From the NCBI GenBank assembly GCA_030037575.1, contig JASHRB010000209.1, positions 1-6,371 of the forward strand: a stretch of DNA of 6,371 nt. Reading direction: 5' to 3'. Positions 1-5,551 of this stretch are shown one piece after another; the stretch's first letter is position 1, and every line of letters begins with the position of its first letter. Both the position numbers and the translations under genes were made by a program. The notes beneath the pieces are model-generated. The model searched no databases and was not told where the DNA came from. It saw only the letters and a list, made by a program, of their open reading frames with translations. Origin of the DNA: Candidatus Sulfotelmatobacter sp. GTDB lineage: Bacteria; Acidobacteriota; Terriglobia; Terriglobales; Acidobacteriaceae.

Positions 1-2
1 TG

Positions 3-1727
3 AAGGAAAGCGGAATCACCTTCAAATATCATGCCGTCGACGACATCACCAAGCACATGCGCATGGGCCACTACGATCACGGCAGCGCGGTCGCGGTCGC
101 CGACGTGGATGGCGACGGCCTTTATGACATTTATTTTGCGAACCAGGTCGGAGGCAACGAACTCTGGAAAAACCTGGGGGGCGGAAAGTTCAAAAACATC
201 ACCGCAGAAGCCGGTGTCGGCCTGCCCGACCGGGTCAGCGTGGGCGCCGCTTTTGCCGACATCGATAATGATGGTTCGCCCGACCTTTTCGTAACCACGG
301 TTCGCGGCGGCAATGTTCTGTTCAAAAACGACGGTCACGGCCACTTCAAAGACATTACGCAGCAAGCGGGGCTCGGTCTGGTCGCTCACTCTTCAGGCGC
401 GTTTTTCTTCGACTACGACAATGACGGCCTGCTCGATCTGCTGGTGTGCAATGTCGGCAAGTACACTTACGACGAAAAAGGGCCCGACGGCGAATACCTG
501 GGCATTCCCAACGCTTTCGACGGCCACTTGCATCCCGAGCGCTCGGAACATCCTGTTCTGTACAAGAACATGGGCCGCGATCAGTTCAAAAATGTGAGCG
601 CTGAAGTTGGATTGGATCCCCGCGGCTGGTGCGGCGACGCAAGCTTCGCCGACTTGAACAACGACGGTTGGCCCGGCATCTTCTTTCTGAACATGCAGGG
701 TCACAGCCACTATTACGAGAACCAGGGTGGCAAAAAGTTTGTCGAAAAGACCAATCAGTATTTCCCGAAAACTCCCTGGGGCGCCATGGGCCTCAAGTTT
801 TTCGATTTCGACAACGACGGCCGCATGGACTTATTCATCGCCGACATGCACTCCGATATGAGCCAAGAGCCCGGCCCGGAGAAGGAAAAGATGAAGTCGC
901 AGATCACCTGGTCAGACTCCTATATCCAGGGTACGAAAGCCGATTTCATCTGGGGCAATGCCCTCTACCACAACCTGGGAGACGGCAAGTTCGAAGAGGT
1001 TTCCGACCGCATGGGCGCCGAAACCTACTGGCCGTGGGGCCCCAGCGTGGGCGACGTGAACGCCGACGGCTGGGACGACATCTTTATTGCCTCCGGCATG
1101 AGCTACCCCTATCGCTACGGCATCAACTCTTTGCTGTTGAACGATCACGGAAGGAAATTCGACGATGCGGAATTCGTGACCGGCATCGAGCCACGCAAAA
1201 GCCTCTATACACCGTGGTTCAAAATTGACTGTTCCGATCCGGCCGAAAGAGAAGCGCAGGAGCAACTCGGCAGCAAAGTCTGCGCCGGGCGCAACGATAA
1301 GGCAATCATCATGGCGCCCCGCTCCAGCCGCTCGTCGGTCATTTTCGATCTTGATAACGACGGTGACCTCGACATCGTGACCAACGATTTCAACTCCGAG
1401 CCGCAAATCCTCGTCAGCGATTTGGCGCGGAAAAAACACATTCACTGGCTCAAGATCGTCCTTCAGGGAACGGCTTCCAATCGCGAGGGACTGGGTGCGA
1501 CCGTGCGGGTACGTGCCGACGGCCACACCTACACGAAATACAACGATGGCAAGTCCGGCTATCTCGCGCAAAGCGATCTTCCGCTTTACTTTGGACTGGG
1601 AGAGGCACCCAGGATCGACCGTGTCGAAGTTGACTGGCCCTCCGGCAAAAAGCAAGTCGTGGAAACAGGCATCGAAGAAAACCGGACCTTGATCGTCATG
1701 GAGAACCCCCAGGCTAGAACCCACTAG
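3..1727 (+). CDS. CRTAC1-family FG-GAP/VCBS repeat protein with C-terminal ASPIC/UnbV domain (5' partial)
   Basis: The frame is open to the left window edge; the first 18 visible codons (KESGITF...) already look like family sequence, so the true start and any signal peptide lie upstream. Counting from the Met codon at 57, seven calcium-binding loops of the DxDxDGxxD type are visible at about residues 16-24, 68-76, 119-127, 199-207, 250-258, 333-341 and 431-439. These are the signature of FG-GAP/VCBS beta-propeller blades. The fourth loop ends in Gly instead of the usual Asp. Residues about 463-548 match an ASPIC/UnbV domain (ANREGLGA-like 'SNREGLGATV', 'LYFGLG', 'VDWPSG'). A Cys pair (392, 409) between the last blades could form a disulfide. 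Family members are generally exported; the exact function is unknown, with adhesion or binding of extracellular polymers commonly supposed. The gene converges on the redoxin gene 20 bp downstream. Family assignment is firm; the role is not. Confidence 0.93.
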   Translation, partial: KESGITFKYHAVDDITKHMRMGHYDHGSAVAVADVDGDGLYDIYFANQVGGNELWKNLGGGKFKNITAEAGVGLPDRVSVGAAFADIDNDGSPDLFVTTVRGGNVLFKNDGHGHFKDITQQAGLGLVAHSSGAFFFDYDNDGLLDLLVCNVGKYTYDEKGPDGEYLGIPNAFDGHLHPERSEHPVLYKNMGRDQFKNVSAEVGLDPRGWCGDASFADLNNDGWPGIFFLNMQGHSHYYENQGGKKFVEKTNQYFPKTPWGAMGLKFFDFDNDGRMDLFIADMHSDMSQEPGPEKEKMKSQITWSDSYIQGTKADFIWGNALYHNLGDGKFEEVSDRMGAETYWPWGPSVGDVNADGWDDIFIASGMSYPYRYGINSLLLNDHGRKFDDAEFVTGIEPRKSLYTPWFKIDCSDPAEREAQEQLGSKVCAGRNDKAIIMAPRSSRSSVIFDLDNDGDLDIVTNDFNSEPQILVSDLARKKHIHWLKIVLQGTASNREGLGATVRVRADGHTYTKYNDGKSGYLAQSDLPLYFGLGEAPRIDRVEVDWPSGKKQVVETGIEENRTLIVMENPQARTH

Positions 1728-1747
1728 CGCGTTCCTTGCCATGGAGA

Positions 1748-2854
1748 CTATTTCTGTTCAAAATCCTGCTGGCAATCGTTCCCATAGGTAAAGGAATGCA
1801 GCACGAAGTCGGATCGTTCTGGTTCGAGCGCGAGCAGGTGCGAAGCGAAGACGGAATTTTTCACCAGATAATACATGCGCGGGGCGCTCACATCGATATA
1901 GGAGCCCTGCGCTTCAAAATGAACATCGACACCCGCGTTGCTCGGATCGAGCGGCTTGCCGTCCTGGAGCAGGTAAACCCGCACTGGTTTTTTCGGATCG
2001 ACGACACTGATAACCGCGTAGGCAGAGCGGGCGTGGTAGCGCAGCTGGGCCTCGTCGCGCTTGTCATCGGAGGTGATGCCATCCTGTTGCACGATCCATC
2101 GGCCGGAGAGCATGACCTTGCCATCCGCAGGCTCGCTATCGGCGCGGAAATTTGTGGCTTCTCCATCGTTGCCGTAGCCGTTGGAATTAGCGATGGCGCC
2201 CCGTCCGAACCAATCCCCCACATAGGTTTCGTCGGTACAAATCCCGCAAGAGGGCGCGAACGTGTTTTCTGCGGGATCGAGCGGAATCTGCTTCACCTCA
2301 GGATGCGCGGCAGCCAGCAGTTCGCGAATTTTTTCCTCCATCGGCCGGTTGCGCCCCTCTCCCTCGACGTGAACAATGATGTCTCCCTGCTGGTCGATGA
2401 GATAGCGATTCGGCCAAACATCCGAATGGTAGGCGCGCCAGATCGAGCCCTGGGTGTCGGCAACCACCGGCCAGGGTAGTTGAAAGCGCCGGGCCGCTTG
2501 GCGAACGTTGTCTACGCTGAAGCCGATTGCAAATTCGCCATAGTGCACGCCAACGATGTCAAAACCGTAAGAATGATATTTGGCATACCAACGCTTCAAC
2601 ACGCTAAAGTCGCGGATGCAATTGATGCAGGTGTACTCCCAGAAATCGATCAACAACACCTGGCCTCGATAGCCCTTGATAGAATGCGGGACGCTCTTGG
2701 CCGCCGCTCCGGAATCGATCCATTGGGCATCAGAAGAGAAATTCGGGGCTTTCTCGGGGTTTTGAGCAGTGGCGTCGCCGCAAGCAGCAAACAATGCCAC
2801 AAAAAAAAGAATGGAAGCGACTTGTTTCGTCGCGGGCTTCATGCGGTTGTGCAT
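1748..2854 (-). CDS. Exported thioredoxin-fold (redoxin) protein with DipZ-like C-terminal domain
   Basis: The product is 368 residues from the ATG at 2854. I chose this start because it gives a clean export signal (HNRMKPATKQ, then a hydrophobic VASILFFVALFAA core) and has GAG six bases upstream. The frame stays open to an ATG at 3001 and another at 2938, but those add a polar stretch before the signal and lack a ribosome site. Cys25 follows LFAA, a weak lipobox; cleavage after ATA (signal peptidase I) is the alternative. A TlpA/AhpC-like thioredoxin domain covers about residues 35-185, with the active site WEYTCINC (Cys76, Cys79) and a later Trp-Pro. Residues about 210-361 resemble the C-terminal domain of DipZ-type proteins ('SGRWIVQQDGIT', 'RVYLLQDGKPL', 'LLALEPE...SFTYG'). 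A second CxxC (CGIC, Cys203/Cys206) joins the domains. The likely role is thiol-disulfide exchange in the periplasm; the partner is unknown. The CcdA-like membrane part of true DipZ is absent here. Confidence 0.9.
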   Translation of the reverse strand: MHNRMKPATKQVASILFFVALFAACGDATAQNPEKAPNFSSDAQWIDSGAAAKSVPHSIKGYRGQVLLIDFWEYTCINCIRDFSVLKRWYAKYHSYGFDIVGVHYGEFAIGFSVDNVRQAARRFQLPWPVVADTQGSIWRAYHSDVWPNRYLIDQQGDIIVHVEGEGRNRPMEEKIRELLAAAHPEVKQIPLDPAENTFAPSCGICTDETYVGDWFGRGAIANSNGYGNDGEATNFRADSEPADGKVMLSGRWIVQQDGITSDDKRDEAQLRYHARSAYAVISVVDPKKPVRVYLLQDGKPLDPSNAGVDVHFEAQGSYIDVSAPRMYYLVKNSVFASHLLALEPERSDFVLHSFTYGNDCQQDFEQK

Positions 2855-2940
2855 GCTGATCTCGGTGCTCGGCGCGGGATTGGGGTCAGTCGCGCCCTTG
2901 GCATCTTTCGAAAGGTTGTCTTGAGGAGGGATCTTCATGC

Positions 2941-2967
2941 GGAAAACCGTTGCGGCCCAGGCAACGG
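2941..2967 (-). terminator. Terminator-like hairpin in the redoxin leader
   Basis: Read on the minus strand, a perfect 7-bp stem CCGTTGC / GCAACGG encloses a 7-base loop (CTGGGCC) and is followed directly by TTTT. This is the shape of a weak intrinsic terminator. No minus-strand gene is recognised upstream of it, so it may instead be a leader structure or attenuator of the redoxin mRNA. It lies about 90 bases before the chosen start and just downstream of a TATACT box. The U-tract is short, so termination is uncertain. Confidence 0.4.
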
Positions 2968-2971
2968 ACGC

Positions 2972-2977
2972 AGTATA
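2972..2977 (-). promoter_or_regulatory. Candidate -10 box (TATACT) for the redoxin gene
   Basis: The minus strand reads TATACT, close to the bacterial -10 consensus, on the correct side of the redoxin gene. I find no good -35 match at 16-18 bases spacing. A start point about seven bases downstream would fall at the edge of the hairpin at 2947-2967, leaving a leader of roughly 110 bases. Confidence 0.25.
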
Positions 2978-3187
2978 AATCGTCCACCTCGCCCCATACA
3001 TCAGTTTCGCATGCTTGGGGCCGAGAACATGGCGACTTCGCGCGGGAAGTTAGGGCATGGGCCGGGTCGGGCCAGGTCGTTCTTTTTGTCTCCGGTGCGA
3101 TTCGATAGCTTTCCAACAAGAGCAACCGTGAGCAGTGAATCTGCACCTCCGGAAGTTGCTGCGCACTCTGCAGAACGACAAGCCGAC

Positions 3188-3205
3188 GTACGGCGTTTAC
3201 CGTAC
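3188..3205. promoter_or_regulatory. Perfect 18-bp dyad, candidate operator upstream of the kinase gene
   Basis: GTACGG and CCGTAC are exact inverted repeats separated by six bases (CGTTTA). The centre lies about 58 bp before the kinase ATG and just upstream of the TACAAT box at 3227-3232, the usual place for a dimeric regulator to bind. The half-site does not let me name a regulator family. The dyad could serve the kinase gene, the divergent redoxin gene or neither. Confidence 0.4.
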
Positions 3206-3226
3206 ATCGCAAGTATGCCAAAAGGT

Positions 3227-3232
3227 TACAAT
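3227..3232 (+). promoter_or_regulatory. Candidate -10 box (TACAAT) for the kinase gene
   Basis: TACAAT differs from TATAAT at one position and sits 22 bases before the kinase ATG, which would give a leader of about 15 bases including the ribosome site. No clear -35 element is present at normal spacing, which would fit an activator-dependent promoter if the dyad just upstream is used. The call rests on one hexamer only. Confidence 0.3.
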
Positions 3233-3254
3233 CGTCGAATAGCCGGAGAGCGCG

Positions 3255-4412
3255 ATGCGAGCAATTGATGATTTGAAGGTAGCGACAAACGACTTGCAGA
3301 AAGATGAGTCGTTCCGGCTGTTGGTTGAGAGCGTGCAAGATTACGCGATTTTTTTGCTGAGTCCTACGGGCCATATTATGACTTGGAACCTGGGGGCGGA
3401 GCGCATCAAGGGCTATAAGGCGGATGAAATCATCGGACAACATTTCTCTAGTTTCTACACCCAGGATGCCCGCGAAAGTCACTGGCCGGAGCGGGAGCTT
3501 GAGATTGCGGCCAGGGAGGGGCGCTTCCAAGACGAAGGCTGGCGGGTGAAAAAAGACGCGACCATGTTCTGGGCGTCGGTTACCATCACAGCCCTACGTG
3601 GAACAGAAGGGAGACTGCGCGGCTTTTCCAAGGTGACTCGTGACCTGACGGAGCGGCGTGCGCTTGAAGAACGCACACAACAGCTAAACAAGGAATTGCG
3701 CAACCGGATGGGGCAACTGATTGAGTCCCGTAATCAACTGGAATTGAGAACCCTGGAATTGCAACGCTTGTCTACCAAGCTGATGGCAATTCAGGATGAG
3801 GAGCGCAGGCGAATCGCGCGGGAACTGCACGACGATCTTGGACAGGAACTGGCGGCGCTGAAAATGTTGATAGATTTAACTGCTCTGCGAACCAAGGGAG
3901 CCGATATTTCTCAAGTCGCTGAGTCGATGGACAGGGCGATTGCGAAGATTCGCAACATGTCTTACCAGCTTCATCCTCCGCTGTTGGATGAGTCGGGCTT
4001 GATGCCAGCACTCCATTGGTTGCTAGAAGGATTCGGAAAAAGAAGCAATCTGGAAGTCTCGCTTGACTTTACACCAGTAGCATTTCCACGGTTCTCGAAG
4101 GAGATTGAAATTTCCGTCTTCCGTATTGTTCAGGAGTGCGTGACTAACGTTTGTCGTCACTCCGGCAGCCGGGATGCCAGAATCGACATCCTTCAGCAAC
4201 CTGACCGAATCACCATCAAGATCCGAGATTATGGAAAAGGCATCGCAGCAGATATGTTGACAGGAGCCTTACCAGTGGCCACTGGAGCAGGAATTGGCGG
4301 GATGACAGAACGGTTGAAGCAGTTGGGTGGCGAACTCAAAATCGCACATGCCGAACCGGGTATGCTTGTCGAAGCCGTCGTTCCACTATTTAGTATCAGC
4401 CATATCGACTAG
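3255..4412 (+). CDS. PAS-domain sensor histidine kinase, HisKA_3 (NarL/DegS) type, soluble
   Basis: The product is 385 residues, and the ATG is preceded by GGAG six bases upstream, so the start is good. A PAS domain covers about residues 15-135 ('VQDYAIFLLSPTGHIMTWN', 'GFSKVTRDLTERR' as the closing PAC segment). A predicted coiled coil follows at about 133-178. The HisKA_3 dimerisation helix 'DEERRRIARELHDDLGQEL' places the phospho-acceptor at His192. The HATPase_c domain has an N-box (QECVTNVCRHSG, Asn298), a G1 box (DYGKGI, 325-330) and a G2 box (GAGIGGMTERL, 344-354). There is no membrane segment or signal peptide, so it is a cytoplasmic kinase sensing an internal or redox/ligand cue through PAS; the ligand cannot be read from sequence. 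Kinases of this class normally phosphorylate a LuxR/NarL-type regulator, but none lies beside it in the window. All catalytic motifs appear intact. Confidence 0.95.
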   Translation: MRAIDDLKVATNDLQKDESFRLLVESVQDYAIFLLSPTGHIMTWNLGAERIKGYKADEIIGQHFSSFYTQDARESHWPERELEIAAREGRFQDEGWRVKKDATMFWASVTITALRGTEGRLRGFSKVTRDLTERRALEERTQQLNKELRNRMGQLIESRNQLELRTLELQRLSTKLMAIQDEERRRIARELHDDLGQELAALKMLIDLTALRTKGADISQVAESMDRAIAKIRNMSYQLHPPLLDESGLMPALHWLLEGFGKRSNLEVSLDFTPVAFPRFSKEIEISVFRIVQECVTNVCRHSGSRDARIDILQQPDRITIKIRDYGKGIAADMLTGALPVATGAGIGGMTERLKQLGGELKIAHAEPGMLVEAVVPLFSISHID

Positions 4413-4431
4413 CGGGCCATTCCCGGCCCGC
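4412..4431 (+). terminator. GC-rich hairpin at the end of the kinase gene
   Basis: A perfect 7-bp stem GCGGGCC / GGCCCGC with a six-base loop (ATTCCC) begins on the last base of the kinase TAG stop codon. The stem is all G-C, so it should be stable. No T-run follows (GGAGCAAAT), so it is either an imperfect intrinsic terminator or a 3'-end stabilising structure. Its position directly at the stop supports a transcription boundary between the kinase and the next gene 260 bp away. Confidence 0.5.
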
Positions 4432-4641
4432 GGAGCAAATGCAGGGGAGGCCGACCGTTTGACGAAGCGAATGCAGAAGCGCGATGAAATATCGATTGCT
4501 TCGAGTGTTCGGCTCTATCGTGACTTAATTCTTGGGCGCTCCACCCTCGCTCCTGACTGATGCCGCCGACGCTTGCCGGTCCCGGTTGTCGGTCACTTCG
4601 TGGCGTCATCGAGAGCCAATGCTCGCAGGGATGCTCGTTGA

Positions 4642-4647
4642 TACAAT
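4642..4647 (+). promoter_or_regulatory. Candidate -10 box (TACAAT) for the small basic gene
   Basis: TACAAT occurs 25 bases before the ATG at 4673, the same hexamer and nearly the same distance as in front of the kinase gene. No convincing -35 element is seen. The rest of the 260-bp gap between the kinase and this gene (4413-4672) shows no gene I can support. Confidence 0.28.
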
Positions 4648-4672
4648 GCACCCGAGGGGGGACTGAAGAGAA

Positions 4673-4993
4673 ATGAAGATGATTGATGTTGTGCAGCATC
4701 TGAAGAACGAACACGATCGATTGACGAAGCAGATTCAGGCAATTTCTGCGGCACTTGTTGCCTTCGGCGCTTCTTACGGCAAACAAACAACACGACGCCG
4801 CTTGTCCGCGGCCGCTAGGGCGCGTATCGCCGCCGCGCAGAGGGCAAGATGGGCAAAGTTCAAAGGCGGGCACAAGGAGAACGTCGTAACTATGCCCCCC
4901 AAGAAATCGATGTCCGCTGCAGCACGGAAAAAAATCTCAGCCGCCCAGAAAGCCCGCTGGGCGAAGATCAAAGCCCAGAAGAGATCGGCCTAA
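4673..4993 (+). CDS. Small basic protein with duplicated 'SAAAR..I.AAQ.ARWAK' motif
   Basis: The product is 106 residues and strongly basic. GAAGAG lies just before the ATG as a purine-rich ribosome site. Residues 1-30 form a likely amphipathic helix or short coiled coil (MKMIDVVQHLKNEHDRL...). Two copies of a basic motif follow, Ser45-Lys62 and Ser81-Lys98, exactly 36 residues apart: SAAARARIAAAQRARWAK and SAAARKKISAAQKARWAK. The DNA of the two copies differs at many codons while the protein motif is kept, which supports real coding and purifying selection. Proteins with this motif are, to my knowledge, frequent in Acidobacteria as uncharacterised small ORFs. The pattern recalls NUMOD3-like DNA-binding motifs, so nucleic-acid binding is a reasonable inference but unproven. 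It lies between a kinase gene and a broken efflux gene and appears to be its own transcription unit. Confidence 0.72.
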   Translation: MKMIDVVQHLKNEHDRLTKQIQAISAALVAFGASYGKQTTRRRLSAAARARIAAAQRARWAKFKGGHKENVVTMPPKKSMSAAARKKISAAQKARWAKIKAQKRSA

Positions 4994-5027
4994 CCGCTCG
5001 TACTAGTCCTGCTCGTGAGACACCCAC

Positions 5028-5508
5028 TTTGCCAGACCCCTCACGGGTCTTGGAGGACGGGAGAGCGACGCGTTGAGCCGGTTCATCAGCGAGCCGGCGG
5101 AGGCGTGGTCGGGAGGGTTCAGCGTGACGCAGCCAGTCTTTCAAGGTGGAGCGCTCCGCTCGGGACTGGGGCTTGCCCGCGCGAGTTGGCAAGAAACAGT
5201 GCTCTCTTACCAGGAAACCGTTCAGAACGCTCTCGCACAGACTTCCAACGCGTTGATCGCGTCCCGAAAAAATGGCGAGTTTCGCGAGCAGCAGGAATTG
5301 CTCACGCAGGCCTCACCGACAACCGATCAACTGTCCGAGGTAACGGCGGCGCCAGTTACCTCTAGGTGCTGACCAGCGAAACAAATTACTCGCAGAACTC
5401 AACCTGGTTGAAACCCAGCTCAACGAGCGGCTGGCGCTGGTTCAGCTATACCAGGCTCTTGGCAGTGGATGGGGGCAAGAGCCCAGGTCGGCGACTGCGA
5501 ATTTATAG
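5028..5508 (+). pseudogene. Remnant of RND-type outer-membrane efflux protein (TolC/OprM/NodT family), 3' end only
   Basis: Joined across three frames, the translation follows the C-terminal third of TolC-like outer-membrane factors. Frame A (5028 to about 5341) gives 'LTGLGGRESDALSRF', 'GFSVTQPVFQGGALRSGL', 'YQETVQNALAQTSNALIASRK' and 'REQQELLTQA'. Frame B (5345-5389) gives GGASYL-stop-VLTSETNY, where the TAG at 5363-5365 replaces the expected Glu of 'SYLEVL'. Frame C (5392-5508) gives 'AELNLVETQLNERLALVQLYQALGSGW' and ends at TAG 5506-5508. The frameshifts lie at about 5342-5345 and 5389-5392. A stop at 5016-5018 closes frame A upstream, and nothing upstream encodes the missing N-terminal two thirds of a protein that is usually about 460-490 residues. 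Intact members form the outer-membrane channel of tripartite efflux pumps. No pump or adaptor gene is in the window. It cannot make a working channel. Confidence 0.88.
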
Positions 5509-5551
5509 CCATTGGGATAACCGGCGTTTCTCACGCTAGTGCTGTTGCACG

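Larger units (their letters stand above)
2855..3254. other. Divergent intergenic region between redoxin and histidine kinase
   Basis: About 400 bp separate the chosen redoxin start (2854, leftward) from the kinase start (3255, rightward). No convincing gene is present: frames that stay open here give low-complexity Arg/Ser/Pro-rich translations without recognisable domains and overlap neighbouring genes. The region holds a terminator-like hairpin (2941-2967), a minus-strand TATACT box (2972-2977), a perfect dyad (3188-3205) and a plus-strand TACAAT box (3227-3232), so it probably carries both promoters. Confidence 0.6.

Noticed and set aside
912..1742. 276-codon minus-strand open frame opposite the FG-GAP gene
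   Set aside because: It is antisense to a strongly supported protein with seven calcium loops; the translation is a Val/Ala/His-rich shadow without motifs.
2855..3001. N-terminal extension of the redoxin to the ATG at 3001 or 2938
   Set aside because: It would place up to 49 polar residues before a normal export signal, and neither ATG has a ribosome site; the 2854 start is better supported.
1736..3268. Two long back-to-back plus-strand open frames opposite the redoxin gene (1736-2479 and 2480-3268)
   Set aside because: They mirror the redoxin coding frame, and their translations have no recognisable domain. The minus-strand protein has a clear signal peptide, CxxC site and family motifs.
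2886..3530. 214-codon minus-strand open frame spanning the divergent region and the kinase 5' end
   Set aside because: It overlaps the kinase PAS domain in antisense and the redoxin start region. I see no domain, and it would eliminate the promoter region needed by both genes.
4327..4560. Plus-strand 77-codon frame overlapping the kinase end
   Set aside because: It begins inside the ATPase domain in another frame, has no ribosome site and shows no similarity I recognise, including to a response regulator.
4409..4873. 154-codon minus-strand frame across the gap before the small basic gene
   Set aside because: It runs antisense into the small basic gene, with Ser/Arg/Pro/Cys-rich low-complexity translation. 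The plus-strand gene has a duplicated conserved motif and a ribosome site.
5014..5045. CGTGAG / CTCACG inverted repeat near the efflux remnant start
   Set aside because: The stem is only six base pairs with a 20-base loop and lies at and just inside the decayed coding sequence; chance is the simpler explanation.
5539..5550. GTGC-TGTT-GCAC mini hairpin between the efflux remnant and the TPR gene
   Set aside because: A four-base-pair stem with no T-run on either strand is too weak to call a terminator.
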